This document shows positions 19,997 through 31,609 of a stretch of 64,000 nt of DNA, one piece after another (positions within the stretch are counted from its first letter, which is position 1; each line of letters starts with the position of its first letter). The notes below the pieces were generated by a model. The model worked only from the letters and a program-made list of their open reading frames with translations, was not told where the DNA came from and searched no databases. A program made the translations under genes and the position numbers. The DNA is from Mitsuaria sp. GD03876 (GTDB taxonomy: Bacteria; Pseudomonadota; Gammaproteobacteria; Burkholderiales; Burkholderiaceae_C), in assembly GCF_029840635.1 (NCBI RefSeq), contig NZ_JAOCCU010000025.1:1-64000 (forward strand). Direction: 5' to 3'.

Positions 19997-22072
19997 TCAG
20001 TCCCAGGCCTTGCGCAGCTTCGCCGCCACGTCCAACGCCGGCCTCGCCAGTTCCGGCAACGGCGCCTGCGCCTGGTTGGCCGGTCCCACCTTGTCGAAAT
20101 GGCGCACCACCTTTCCGGGCAGGAACCGCGACACGCTCGCGTACAGGTGGCGGTCGCCGTGCCGCGTCTGCTGCGTCACGTAGAAGCGCTGCGGCACCAT
20201 CACCGCCAGGTGATCTTTCGCCCGCGTCATCGCCACGTACAGCAGCCGCCGCTCCTCCTCGATCTGCGCCTGCGCCCCCGTGCTCAGGTCCGACGGCATG
20301 CAGCCGTCCACGCAGTTCAGCAGGTACACCGCGTTCCACTCCTGCCCCTTGGCCGAATGGATCGTCGACAGGATCAGGTAGTCCTCGTCCTTCAGGGGGA
20401 CGCCGGATTCGTCGCTGCTCGCCTCCGGCGGGTCCAGCGTCAGCTCCGTCAGGAAACGCTCCCGCGAGCCGTAGCCCTGCGCGATCCGCGCCACCTGCTC
20501 CAGGTCGGCCAGCCGCACCGGCGCGTCGTCATGCAGCCGCTCCAGGTGCGGCGCGTACCACGCGACCACGTCCTCCAGGTCCATCGGCCACTCGGAGGCG
20601 GCGATCAGCCGCAGCAGCAGGTCCCGCAACACGGCCCAGGACGCGGCGGCCGCGCGCGGCGGCTCGAACGCGCGCAGCGCCTGGAGCGGATCGGCCGCCG
20701 GCGCCATCGCGTCGAGCAGGCGGCGCGCGCTCGCCGGACCGAAACCCGGCAGCAGCTGCGCCACCCGGAAGCCGGACAGGCGCCCGCGCGGGTTCTCCGC
20801 CCAGCGCAGCACGCTGAGCACGTCCTTCACATGCGTGCTCTCCAGGAATTTCAGCCCGCCGAACTTCACGAACGGGATGTTGCGCCGCGTCAGTTCCAGC
20901 TCCAGCGGCGCGCCGTGGCTCGAGGTCCGGAACAGCACCGCCTGGCGCTTGAGCTTCAGGCCCTGCTCGCGGCGCTCCAGCACCTTGTCCGCGACCCACC
21001 GCGCCTGGCGCGCCTCGTCGTCGACGGTCACCAGCTGCGGCCGCTCGCTGGACATCTTGTCGGTCCACAGGCGCTTGTCGTGGCGCTCGCGCGCCATCGC
21101 GATCACCGCGTTCGACGCGTCCAGGATCGGTTGCGTCGAGCGGTAGTTGCGCTCCAGCGCGATCACCCGCGCGGGCGGCTCGAACTGCGCCGGGAACTCG
21201 AGGATGTTGCGCACCTCCGCCGCGCGGAAGGAATAGATCGCCTGCGCGTCGTCGCCCACCACGGTCAGCCGGTCGCCGCGCGGCTTGAGCCGTCTCAGGA
21301 TCGTCGCCTGCAGCCGGTTGGTGTCCTGGTACTCGTCGACGAGCACGTGCTGGAAGCGCTCGCCGAGCTCGGCGGCCAGGGCGTCGTCGCTCATCAGCTC
21401 GGCCCAGTAGAGCAGCAGGTCGTCGTAGTCGAGCAGCTGCTGGCGCTGCTTGTCCTCGACGTAGGCCTTGAACAGCCGCTTGAGCGCGTCGTGCGCCGGG
21501 AAGCACCAGGGGAAGTGGTCCTGCAGCACCTGGTCCAGGCGCGCCTCGCTGTTGACGACCCGCGAATAGATCGTCAGGCAGGTCGCCTTCAGCGGAAAGC
21601 GCTCGGTCGTTTCCGCCAGGCCGAGCGCCTGGCGCTGCAGGCCCATCAGGTCCTCGGCATCGGCGCGGTCGAGGATGGTGAAGTTGGGCGCCAGTCCGAT
21701 GCGATGGGCATATTCGCGCAGCAGCCGCGCGCCGACGCTGTGGAAGGTGCCCGACCAGGGGAAGCGGGGCGGCGCCTGCGTGGTCCTGAGGCCGAGCGCG
21801 CGGTGCAGCACCCGGCCGGCGCGGCGTTCCATCTCGCCGGCGGCGCGGCGGGAGAAGGTCAGCAGCAGCAGGCGCTGCGGGTCGGCGCCGGACTGGATGA
21901 GATGGGCGACCCGGGCCGCGAGCGTCTTGGTCTTGCCCGAGCCCGCGCCGGCGATGACCAGCAGCGGGCCCCGGCCGTGCTCGACCGCCGAGCGCTGCTC
22001 GGGGTTGAGATCGGCGAGGACGTCGGCGGCGTCCACGGCATCAGGGGCGTCGGCAAGGGCATCGGCGGGCAT
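19997..22072 (-). CDS. UvrD/Rep-family ATP-dependent DNA helicase
   Basis: 691 residues; superfamily 1A 3'-5' helicase. Seen: Q motif LNPEQRSAVEH (residues 22-32), Walker A AGAGSGKT (41-48), TFSRRAAGEM (Ia), LVDEYQDTN (motif II), VVGDDAQAIYSFRAA (III), IALERNYRST (IV), LSTIHSAKGQEWNAVY (V) and LLYVAMTRAKDHL (VI). All seven motifs are intact. It is a little shorter than E. coli UvrD (720) and lacks its C-terminal RNA polymerase-binding tail, so it is probably one of the additional UvrD-like paralogues. It is divergent from the TspO-like gene. Confidence 0.93.
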   Translation of the reverse strand: MPADALADAPDAVDAADVLADLNPEQRSAVEHGRGPLLVIAGAGSGKTKTLAARVAHLIQSGADPQRLLLLTFSRRAAGEMERRAGRVLHRALGLRTTQAPPRFPWSGTFHSVGARLLREYAHRIGLAPNFTILDRADAEDLMGLQRQALGLAETTERFPLKATCLTIYSRVVNSEARLDQVLQDHFPWCFPAHDALKRLFKAYVEDKQRQQLLDYDDLLLYWAELMSDDALAAELGERFQHVLVDEYQDTNRLQATILRRLKPRGDRLTVVGDDAQAIYSFRAAEVRNILEFPAQFEPPARVIALERNYRSTQPILDASNAVIAMARERHDKRLWTDKMSSERPQLVTVDDEARQARWVADKVLERREQGLKLKRQAVLFRTSSHGAPLELELTRRNIPFVKFGGLKFLESTHVKDVLSVLRWAENPRGRLSGFRVAQLLPGFGPASARRLLDAMAPAADPLQALRAFEPPRAAAASWAVLRDLLLRLIAASEWPMDLEDVVAWYAPHLERLHDDAPVRLADLEQVARIAQGYGSRERFLTELTLDPPEASSDESGVPLKDEDYLILSTIHSAKGQEWNAVYLLNCVDGCMPSDLSTGAQAQIEEERRLLYVAMTRAKDHLAVMVPQRFYVTQQTRHGDRHLYASVSRFLPGKVVRHFDKVGPANQAQAPLPELARPALDVAAKLRKAWD

Positions 22073-22955
22073 GGGGCGGGATCATAGCTGTATGCAAAAA
22101 CAGTGAACCACGCACCCGCGCCGGCGTAGAAGGGGGCATGTGAATTGCCGGCCCGGGTCATGCTCCAAGTCCTCGTCATCCTCAGCGCGCTGGCCATGCC
22201 CCTGGTGGCCTGGCTGTCCCAGCGCGGCACCTTCGGCCCCGACAACGGCACGATCTCGGACCGCTTCCCCACGCTGCTGGTCGCCGACGGCTACGCCTTC
22301 TCGATCTGGGGCGTGATCTTCCTGCTCGACCTGGTCTTCGCGGCCTGGCTGCTGCGCGGCCAGCGCCCGGTGCCGGACCGCGAGGGCCATCGCGATTCCC
22401 ATCGCTGCCACTGGCTGGTCGTCGCCGGCTTCGCGTTGACGGCCAGCTGGATGATCGTGTTCTCGCAGCAGTGGTTCTGGCTGGCGCTGGCGATCATCTG
22501 GCTGTCGCTGGCCTGCCTGCTGTGGGCGCTGATGCTGCTGGCGCGCGCGGTGCCGCGCGGGGCGCAGTCCTGGCTGGCGGTGCTGCCGCTGGCGCTGCAT
22601 GCTGGATGGCTGTCGCTGGCGGCGTTCCTGAACACCGCGCAGGTCGTGGTCGCGCAGCAGCTGCTGCCGACTGTCGACCAGTTGCCCTGGACGCTGGTGC
22701 TGTGGGCGCTCGCGGCCTTGCTGCTGCTGGTGGCCAACGCCCGGCTGCACGCGCCGGGCACCGGCGCGGCGGCGCTGGGATACGCCGGCGCGGCGGTGTG
22801 GGGGCTGGTCGGCGTCTACCTGAAGCAGGACGCGTCGCCGATGAGCGGCGCGCGCGGCTCGGCCTGGATCGCGCTGGCCCTGGCCGCCGTGCTCGCCGCG
22901 CAGACGGTCTGGCTGCGGATGCGCCCGGGCGGGCCGCTCCGGCCGGACGACGGCC

Positions 22956-24011
<1,056 letters not shown>

Positions 24012-24025
24012 GCGTGTGACTCCTC

Positions 24026-24907
24026 TTAACCCTTGACGGCGCCGGCGGTGAGCCCGCGCACGAAATACTTGCCGGCGACCACGTAGACCACCAGCGTCGG
24101 CAGCGCCGCGATCAGCGCGGCCGCCATGTCCACGTTGTATTCCTTGACCGAGCTGGACGTGTTGGCCAGGTTGTTCAGCCCGACCGTGATCGGCTTGCTG
24201 TCGGCCCCGGAGAACACCACCCCGTACAGGAAGTCGTTCCAGATCGAGGTGAACTGCCAGATCAGCGTCACCACGAGGATCGGCGTGGACAGCGGCACCA
24301 CGATGCGCCAGAAGATCTGCCAGAACGACGCGCCGTCCAGCGTCGCCGCCTTGATCAGCTCGTCGGGCAGCCCGGCGTAGTAGTTGCGGAAGAACAGCGT
24401 CGTGGACGGCATGCCGGCCAGGATGTGGACCAGGATCAGGCCCCACACCGAGCTGGCGATGCCCAGCGTGCCCAGCACCTGGCTCATCGGCAGCAGCACG
24501 ACCTGCATCGGCATGAACACGCCGAACAGCAGCAGCCCGAACAGCAGCTCGCTGCCGCGGAAGCGCCACTTGGTCAGCACGTAGCCGTTGATCGCGCCCA
24601 GCGCCGTGGAGATCAGCACCGCCGGCACGACCATCAGCACCGAGTTCATGAAGAAGGGCTTCAGCCCGCCGCAGTCGGTGCCGGTGCAGGCGCTGGTCCA
24701 GGCCTTGGACCAGGCGTCCAGCGAGGGGCTCATCGGCACGGACAGCAGCGTGCCGTTGCGCACCTCGTCCATGCCCTTGAGCGAGGTGCTGACCATCACG
24801 TACAGCGGCAGCAGGAAGAAGAAGGCGAAGACCAGCAGCACCGCCCACAGCAGCACGCGCTGCGCGGTCAGGCTCCGGGCCCGGGAAGGAGAGGAAAGGG
24901 AACTCAT
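24026..24907 (-). CDS. Sugar ABC transporter permease (MalG/GtsC type)
   Basis: 293 residues, six membrane helices. The cytoplasmic EAA loop is seen as DELIKAATLDGASFWQIFWR. FMPMQVVLLPMSQVLG and IWNDFLYGVVFSGAD are typical of the glucose/mannose branch. It forms the heterodimeric channel with the product of 24924-25802. Spacing to both neighbours is under 20 bases, so it is part of one transcript. Confidence 0.94.
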   Translation of the reverse strand: MSSLSSPSRARSLTAQRVLLWAVLLVFAFFFLLPLYVMVSTSLKGMDEVRNGTLLSVPMSPSLDAWSKAWTSACTGTDCGGLKPFFMNSVLMVVPAVLISTALGAINGYVLTKWRFRGSELLFGLLLFGVFMPMQVVLLPMSQVLGTLGIASSVWGLILVHILAGMPSTTLFFRNYYAGLPDELIKAATLDGASFWQIFWRIVVPLSTPILVVTLIWQFTSIWNDFLYGVVFSGADSKPITVGLNNLANTSSSVKEYNVDMAAALIAALPTLVVYVVAGKYFVRGLTAGAVKG

Positions 24908-24923
24908 GTCGCGGACCTCGCGC

Positions 24924-25802
24924 TCATCGCTTCGAGCGGAGCTCGGAATAGAGGTAGGGGACGACGATGGCGGCGATCGTGGCCAGCATCACCGTGGCGC
25001 TGGCGGCGCCCAGGCCGATCTGGCCGCGCGAGAACGCCATCGTGTACATGAAGGTCGCCGGCAGGTCGGTCGCGTAGCCGGGGCCGCCCGCGGTCAGCGC
25101 CATCACCAGGTCGAAGCTCTTGATCGCGATGTGCGCCACGACCATCAGCGTCGAGAAGAACACCGGGCGCAGCGTCGGGATGATGATGCGCCAGTAGATC
25201 CGCGGCAGCGACGCGCCGTCGACCTGCGCGGCCTTGATGATCGAGTCGTCGATGCCGCGCAGTCCCGCCAGGAACAGCGCCATCACGAAGCCCGCCGACT
25301 GCCACACGCCGGCGATGACGATGCAGTAGATCGCCATGTCCGGGTCGACCAGCCAGCCGAAGGTGAAGCCCTCGAAGCCCCATTGCTGCATCAGGTGCTC
25401 GATCCCGAGGCCCGGGTTGAGGATCCACTTCCAGGCCGTGCCGGTGACGATGAACGACAGCGCCATCGGGTACAGGTACACCGTGCGCAGCACGCCTTCG
25501 CCGCGGATCTTCTGGTCCAGCAGGATCGCCAGCAGCAGGCCCACGGCCATCGCGCCGCCGATGAACAGCGCGCCGAAGATGCCCAGGTTGGTCAGGGCCA
25601 GCCACCAGCGCTCGCTGTCGAACAGCGCGCGGTACTGCGCCAGGCCGACGAACTCGTAGTTGGGAAGCAGCCGCGACGCGGACAGCGAGAGGTAGCCGTT
25701 CCAGGCCATCAGGCCATAGATGAAGAGGAACGAGACCAGGAAGGTCGGCGCGACCACCAGCTTGGGAAGCCAGGGACTGCGCGGGGCGCGGGAAGCGGAC
25801 AT
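24924..25802 (-). CDS. Sugar ABC transporter permease (MalF/GtsB type)
   Basis: 292 residues, six membrane helices, no large periplasmic loop of the MalF kind, so closer to GtsB/UgpA. The EAA loop reads IIKAAQVDGASLPRIYWR. VYLYPMALSFIVTGTAWKW and MALTAGGPGYATDLPATFMY are typical of glucose/mannose permeases. It follows the binding protein gene by 118 bases on the same strand. Confidence 0.94.
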   Translation of the reverse strand: MSASRAPRSPWLPKLVVAPTFLVSFLFIYGLMAWNGYLSLSASRLLPNYEFVGLAQYRALFDSERWWLALTNLGIFGALFIGGAMAVGLLLAILLDQKIRGEGVLRTVYLYPMALSFIVTGTAWKWILNPGLGIEHLMQQWGFEGFTFGWLVDPDMAIYCIVIAGVWQSAGFVMALFLAGLRGIDDSIIKAAQVDGASLPRIYWRIIIPTLRPVFFSTLMVVAHIAIKSFDLVMALTAGGPGYATDLPATFMYTMAFSRGQIGLGAASATVMLATIAAIVVPYLYSELRSKR

Positions 25803-25920
25803 GCGGAGCGGGCCTGCGGTGAGGCGCCGGGGGCGGCGCGTCGGGGAACTACGGGACGGGGCGAGGCGGTGACGGCGCGGGACGGGGGACGGGACCGCGC
25901 GGGCCCGTCCCCGGGGCCGC

Positions 25921-27174
25921 TTACTTCGTCTTGGCAGCGGCGGCCAGGCGCGTCTGCGCTTCCTTGGCCGTCATCTTGTCGCTGTTCCAGAACTGGCTGA
26001 CGACGTCCTTCATCGCGCCCTCGGCCGCGGCCGGGACGGCCATGCCGTGCGCGATCGACGGCACCAGCGTGCCGGTCTTGGCGTCGGCGGCGAAGTCCGC
26101 GGCCGACTGCTTGGCGCAGTCGTCGAACTTGTCCATCTTCATGCCGGTGCGCACCGGGATCGAGCCCTTGTTCAGGTTGAACAGCTCCTGGAACTCCGGC
26201 GACATGATCGCGGTGGCCAGGTCCTGCTGCGCCTTCTCGTTGGCGGCGTTCTTGAGCTTGAACAGCGCGAACGAGTCGATGTTGAAGGTGAACGCCTTCT
26301 GCGTGCCGGGGGCTGCCACGCACAGGAAGTCCTTGCCCGGCGTCTTGCCGGCGGCGACGAACTCGCCCTTGGCCCAGTCGCCCATCAGCTGCATGCCGGC
26401 CTCGCCCTTGATCACCATCGCGGTGGCCAGGTTCCAGTCACGGCCGGCGGCGTTCTTGTCGGTGTAGTCCTTGATGCGCTTGAAGGTCTCGAGCACCTTC
26501 TGCATCTGCGGGCCGGTCAGCGTGGCGGGGTCGAGCTGCACCAGCGCCTTCTTGTAGAAGTCCGTGCCGCCCACGCCCAGCGCGACCGATTCGAAGGTGG
26601 TGAAGTCCTGCCAGTTCTGGCCGCCGTGCGCGACCGGGATGATGCCGGCCTTCTTCAGCGCCTCGGCGGTGACGAAGAACTCGTCCCAGGTCGTGGGCAG
26701 CTTGGCGCCGGCCTTCTTCAGCGCCTCGGGGTTGACCCACAGCCAGTTGACGCGGTGCACGTTGACCGGCGCGGCGATGTAGTGGCCCTGGTACTTCATG
26801 ATGCTGGCCACCACCGGCGGGATCACCTCGTCCCACTTGCCGGCCTTGGCGACGGCGTCGACGTTGGTCAGCACGCCCTCGGCGGCCCATTCCTGCAGCG
26901 ACGGGCCCTTGATCTGGGCCGCGGCCGGGGCGTTGCCCGAGACCACGCGCGACTTCAGCACCGTCATCGCGGAATCGCCGCCGCCGCCGGCCACCGCGAA
27001 GTCCTTCCAGGTGTGGCCCTGCTTCTGCAGCGTGGCCTTGAGCGCGGTGGCGGCCTTGGCCTCGCCGCCGCTGGTCCACCAGTGCAGGACCTCGACCTCG
27101 CCGGCGTGCGCCGCGCCGGCCGCCATCAGCGCGCACAGCGCCGCGGCCTGGGAAAGTTGCTTGAGCTGGATCAT
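25921..27174 (-). CDS. Sugar ABC transporter periplasmic binding protein (GtsA type)
   Basis: 417 residues. Signal peptide with cleavage after AAHA (residue 24). The mature N-terminus GEVEVLHWWTSGGEAKA and the segments VAGGGGDSAMTVLKSRVVSGN and KGPSLQEWAAEG closely follow the glucose/mannose-binding protein of pseudomonad Gts systems, as I remember that family. It is the first transporter gene after the porin and the most abundant product expected of the operon. No lipobox, so it is soluble periplasmic. Confidence 0.93.
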   Translation of the reverse strand: MIQLKQLSQAAALCALMAAGAAHAGEVEVLHWWTSGGEAKAATALKATLQKQGHTWKDFAVAGGGGDSAMTVLKSRVVSGNAPAAAQIKGPSLQEWAAEGVLTNVDAVAKAGKWDEVIPPVVASIMKYQGHYIAAPVNVHRVNWLWVNPEALKKAGAKLPTTWDEFFVTAEALKKAGIIPVAHGGQNWQDFTTFESVALGVGGTDFYKKALVQLDPATLTGPQMQKVLETFKRIKDYTDKNAAGRDWNLATAMVIKGEAGMQLMGDWAKGEFVAAGKTPGKDFLCVAAPGTQKAFTFNIDSFALFKLKNAANEKAQQDLATAIMSPEFQELFNLNKGSIPVRTGMKMDKFDDCAKQSAADFAADAKTGTLVPSIAHGMAVPAAAEGAMKDVVSQFWNSDKMTAKEAQTRLAAAAKTK

Positions 27175-27275
27175 TCCGTTGTCTCCGTGTCGTCGGGAAG
27201 TTGGAGCGAATGTTGTCATGGGATGTCGGACGAGACGGGGCGGGAAGCGCCCCGTCGGCGCGCATCCGCGAGGCG

Positions 27276-28463
27276 TCAGAACCAGACCTCGACCTGGGCG
27301 CCGAAGCTGGTGCCGGAGGTCTGGCCGTCGTAGCCGGCCTCGCCGGTGACGTTGCCGGCGGCACGGTTCCACTTGGCGTGGGTGACGTAAAGGCGGAACT
27401 CGGGTCGGTCCATCAGGGCCGGGCCGGTGGACAGCGTCGGCGCGAAGGTCACCTTGGTCAGGCGGGTGCGCTGACCGCCATCGGGCTTGTACTGCGAGAC
27501 GCCGGCCTCGGTGAGCAGCTTGAAGTTGCGGGTGACCGCGTAGGACACGCGACCGCCCACCGAGGTGGACACCGTGGCCTTGCCGGCGTTGTCCTTCTCG
27601 TTCGCCCACAGCAGCATGCCCATGCCGCCCCAGGCGCCTTGCTGGAAGTTGACCGATTCGACGACGCGGAACTTCTTGGCCGCCGACGTGTCGGTCTGGT
27701 TGCCAAAGTTGGAGTTCAGCCCGGCCGAGCCCTGCGCGTACTGCAGCCACAGCACGTTGTTGAAGGCGGAGCCGAACAGCTTGTTCTGCACATGCTTGGC
27801 GGTCAGGCCCCAGCCGTTGGTGCCGCCCGCGAACTGCGACTTGGTGACGGTGCCGAAGAACGCCAGCGTGCCGTCGGGGTTGGAGTTGATGTCGACGTAC
27901 TCGACGTTGCCGCGGTGGGCCGGACGCTGGTTGTTGTCCTTGTCGTTGGTGTAGTACGCGACGCCGAGCTTGCCCGGGCCGACGTTCAGGCCCTTGAAGC
28001 CGGCGCCGATGCCGGCCATCTCGGTGAAGTAGGTGTCGACGATGTGGACGTCGCCGCGGCGGCCGCGTTCCTTGCCGGCCCAGATGGTGGCCTCGGGGGC
28101 GATGTCGAAGCCCTTGGCCTCGGCGTACATCTGCGCCAGGCGCATGTGCTTGGCGTCGTCCGCGTCGGAATGCGGGTTCCAGTAGTCCGTCATCAGCACG
28201 ACCTTGTAGTCGATGCCGTCCTTCTTGAAGCCCTGCGCGAGCTGGAACTCGCCGTAGATGTCGCACTCGTTGCCGAGGCGGTACTTCATGCCGCTGGTGC
28301 CGCCTTGGAGGGCGTAGCAGGCGCGGCTGACGCCGCCGTCGGTGGTGCCGCCGGGGCCGGCGCGGAAGTAGCCGGTGAAGTCGACGGCCTGGGCGGATCC
28401 GGCGGCCAGCAGCAGGCCGGCGGCCGTCGAGAACGTTGCGCCGAGGCGCGAGGTGCGGGTCAT
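27276..28463 (-). CDS. LamB-like maltoporin / carbohydrate outer-membrane channel
   Basis: 395 residues. Signal peptide of 26 residues ending GSAQA, then VDFTGYFRAGPGGTTDGG, the N-terminal strand characteristic of LamB, and a C-terminal Phe (QVEVWF) required for outer-membrane assembly. The alternating strand pattern and aromatic residues fit an 18-stranded barrel. Two Cys (CYALQ and NECDIY) could form the disulfide known in LamB loop 1. Pairing of a LamB-type channel with a glucose-type ABC importer suggests uptake of glucose or glucosides. Confidence 0.92.
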   Translation of the reverse strand: MTRTSRLGATFSTAAGLLLAAGSAQAVDFTGYFRAGPGGTTDGGVSRACYALQGGTSGMKYRLGNECDIYGEFQLAQGFKKDGIDYKVVLMTDYWNPHSDADDAKHMRLAQMYAEAKGFDIAPEATIWAGKERGRRGDVHIVDTYFTEMAGIGAGFKGLNVGPGKLGVAYYTNDKDNNQRPAHRGNVEYVDINSNPDGTLAFFGTVTKSQFAGGTNGWGLTAKHVQNKLFGSAFNNVLWLQYAQGSAGLNSNFGNQTDTSAAKKFRVVESVNFQQGAWGGMGMLLWANEKDNAGKATVSTSVGGRVSYAVTRNFKLLTEAGVSQYKPDGGQRTRLTKVTFAPTLSTGPALMDRPEFRLYVTHAKWNRAAGNVTGEAGYDGQTSGTSFGAQVEVWF

Positions 28464-28772
28464 GTTCAGTCTCCGGTGGTGATCCGCTCAACGGCGCTCC
28501 TGGCGTGCCGCCGTTAATCGGACGTTTATCTTTCTTGCATGCGGGCTGAACTTTAATAATCCATTAATGAAACTATATTGGTGCTTACCACTACCGCCGT
28601 GGTGCGCACGAAGCGGCTTTCCGGGCGACAGGCGCGCGGCTGTCCCGGGCTTGGTGCGCCAGGTCGCGGAGACGGGGACGGGAAGGGCGGAGAGCGCCAG
28701 CGCGGCCGGCCAGGGCACGCGGCCGTGCCGGGCCGGACGAGGCCGGCGGGCCGCACGGGTCCGAGGGCGGCT
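28464..28772 (-). promoter_or_regulatory. Probable control region of the sugar-uptake operon
   Basis: 309 bases without a gene between kinase and porin. Bases 28515-28590 are the most AT-rich stretch of this part of the window and include ATTAATGAAACTATATT, so a promoter for the porin is likely here. An imperfect dyad ACCAC-7-GTGGT is at 28587-28603, a possible operator. GGAG lies before the porin start. No single -35/-10 pair stands out, so the exact start of transcription is not called. Confidence 0.4.
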
Positions 28773-30323
28773 TCAGGCTGTCGCCAGCGGCAGCTGGATC
28801 GAGACGCGCAGGCCGCGCGGCTGGGCGGCGGCCAGCGCGATGCGGCCGCCGTGGCGCTCGACGATCTCCTTGACGATCGCCAGGCCCAGTCCGCACCCGT
28901 TGCCCTCGTGGGTGGCGCGGAAGAAGCGTTCGAAGACCTGCTCGCGCAGGTCCGGCGGGATGCCGGGGCCGTTGTCGGTGACGACCAGCTCGGCATGGTC
29001 GCGCGCGCCGTGCACCTGCACGGTTACGCGGGCGCCGCGGCCCGCGTAGCGCAACGCGTTGTCGACCAGGTTGACCAGCGCCTCGCGCAGCAGCAGCGGG
29101 ATGCCGACGATCTCGACCGGGCGCTCCGGGTCTTCGTCGCCATCGCCGTCGCCCTCGTTGTCGCCCTCGCGCGCGTCGGCGCCGCCGTCACCGACTCGTT
29201 CGTCCCGTCCGGCGGAACGCTCCTCCAGCTGCGACGCGGAGGCGCAGTCGGGATCGCCGTCCGGCCCGTCGTAGCCGAGGTCGACGTTCTGCTGCAGCGC
29301 GCGTGGCACCAGTTCGGCGGTGACCTCGCGGGCCAGCCGTCCCAGGTCCACCCGCACCGGCGTCTGGCGCGTGACGGACTCGGGCTCGGTGCGCGCCAGC
29401 GCCAGCAGCTGGTTGACCAGGTGGGCGCTGCGGGTGGCGCTCTCGTGCACGCGGGCCAGGCGCATCGTCAGCGGGCCGGGCGGCGCCTCGGCCAGCGCCA
29501 GCTCGCTCTGGCTCTTGAGCCCGGCCAGCGGCGTGCGCAGCTGGTGCGCGGCGTCGCTGATGAAGCGGCGCTGGCCCTGCACGTTGTGGCGCACCGCCTC
29601 GAGCAGGTCGTTGATCGCCTGCGCCAGCGAGCGCAGTTCCTGCGGCGCGGCGTCCAGCTCGATCGGCCGCAGGTCGTTGGGCTTGCGGCCCTCGACCAGC
29701 CGGCGCAGCCGCGTGATCGGCGCCAGCCCCGCGCCGACGCCGGCCCACACGATCATGCTCATCAGCACGATCAGCAGCGACAGCGGCAGCATCGTGTCGA
29801 TCAGCAGCCGGCGGGCGAGCAGTTCGCGGTTGGCGCTGGAGCGCGCGACCTGCACCACCATCGTCTGCTGCGCCTTGGGGTTCTCGCCGAACTGCAGGTA
29901 CAGCGCGGCCACGCGCACCGGCGAGGGCGCATGGCCGTCGCCGGCGTCGACCTCGCCGTCGTAGAACTGCGCCTGGCCCAGCGGCGGGCTGGCCGGCATC
30001 GCGGGCGGGCTGGGCAGGTTCTGGTTGCCCAGGATGAACTGGCCCGGCGGCGAGCTGACGGTGTAGAGCAGCTTGTCGCTCGGGTCGGCCTCGAGCACCG
30101 CCTGCGCGGCGCGGGGGAAGTCGATCAGCAGCCCGTTGCCCATCGGCTTGACCTGGCGCGCCAGCGAGCGCGTGGCCTGCAGCAGCGCGGCGTCGACCGC
30201 CTCGTTGGCGTAGCGGCCGGCGAGCCGGTAGCTGAAGACCGCGCCGGCCAGCCACAGCACGACCTGCGGCAGCAGCAGCCACAGCAGCAGCTGGCGCTTG
30301 AGCGAGAAGCGGGACGGGCCCAT
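28773..30323 (-). CDS. Sensor histidine kinase (TctE/2CSK type)
   Basis: 516 residues. Helix at 10-32, periplasmic TctE-like sensor domain (about 35-170), second helix 174-197, HAMP-like linker, HisKA with DAAHQLRTPLAG (His260), N-box LVNLVDNALRYA, G1 VTDNGPGIP and G2 GCGLGLAIVKEI. Between HisKA and N-box (residues 352-402) there is an Asp/Glu/Gly-rich insertion not expected in this family. The paired regulator lies immediately upstream (77-base gap). Position before the porin and sugar transporter suggests it senses a sugar or related compound. Confidence 0.93.
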   Translation of the reverse strand: MGPSRFSLKRQLLLWLLLPQVVLWLAGAVFSYRLAGRYANEAVDAALLQATRSLARQVKPMGNGLLIDFPRAAQAVLEADPSDKLLYTVSSPPGQFILGNQNLPSPPAMPASPPLGQAQFYDGEVDAGDGHAPSPVRVAALYLQFGENPKAQQTMVVQVARSSANRELLARRLLIDTMLPLSLLIVLMSMIVWAGVGAGLAPITRLRRLVEGRKPNDLRPIELDAAPQELRSLAQAINDLLEAVRHNVQGQRRFISDAAHQLRTPLAGLKSQSELALAEAPPGPLTMRLARVHESATRSAHLVNQLLALARTEPESVTRQTPVRVDLGRLAREVTAELVPRALQQNVDLGYDGPDGDPDCASASQLEERSAGRDERVGDGGADAREGDNEGDGDGDEDPERPVEIVGIPLLLREALVNLVDNALRYAGRGARVTVQVHGARDHAELVVTDNGPGIPPDLREQVFERFFRATHEGNGCGLGLAIVKEIVERHGGRIALAAAQPRGLRVSIQLPLATA

Positions 30324-30400
30324 GGCGGTCGGTTCAGGCGGAGCGGGTCAGGCGAGGGCGGGTGGGGAGCGGGGCGCGCGCGGACGCGAGGCGCCGGGCC

Positions 30401-31090
<690 letters not shown>

Positions 31091-31247
31091 GAATGGCAGA
31101 TTAACAGGGCGGTGCCGCGCACTGCCCTGGGGCAAGCCCGGGGCGGCAGTTCCGCACGCGGCGCGCCGATGTAGGGCGATGCACCACGCGGGCTGGCGGC
31201 AACGGCCTCTCGCGCGGTCCGGGGGCGGCTCGGAACAATCCGGCCGC

Positions 31248-31463
31248 ATGAATGCCGCGGACCTCAAACAGACGCTGTGGCGCGTCGTCTACACCAAGAA
31301 CGCGAACCTGCAGAGCGGCGGGAGCGCGGTGGGACCGTGGCATCCCGACAAGCGCCACGTCGAGCAATGCGCGCGGGTGCTGCGCGGGCTCACGCATGAG
31401 GTCGGCATCCAGAGCAACGCGCAGGCGGCCAAGAACGCGACGACCTGGTTGAAGGAAGGCTGA
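31248..31463 (+). CDS. Small hypothetical protein (71 aa)
   Basis: Starts MNAADLKQTLWRVVY and ends TTWLKEG; soluble, mixed charge, no motif recognised. ATG at 31248 begins the region with normal protein composition; the frame is open further upstream, but only across the antisense of the response regulator. The ribosome site is weak. Alone between divergent operons. Either a small conserved gene or chance; codon composition favours a gene. Confidence 0.5.
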   Translation: MNAADLKQTLWRVVYTKNANLQSGGSAVGPWHPDKRHVEQCARVLRGLTHEVGIQSNAQAAKNATTWLKEG

Positions 31464-31609
31464 CGGCGGCACGCCCGCCCGCCGCGGCCACCGCGGCCAC
31501 TGCGGCGTCGGCCGCATAAGCACAGACGAATATCTCGCTTCGATCCGCGCGGGCGGACGGGAACACTCGGCGCCATCGCGCTTCCGGGCGCTCGAGTCCT
31601 GTCTTCCCG

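Noticed and set aside
31500-31560. Palindromic CysB-like site before the SfnB-like gene
   Set aside because: ATAAGCACAGACGAATATC is suggestive but I found no matching site before ssuE, so the evidence is too thin.
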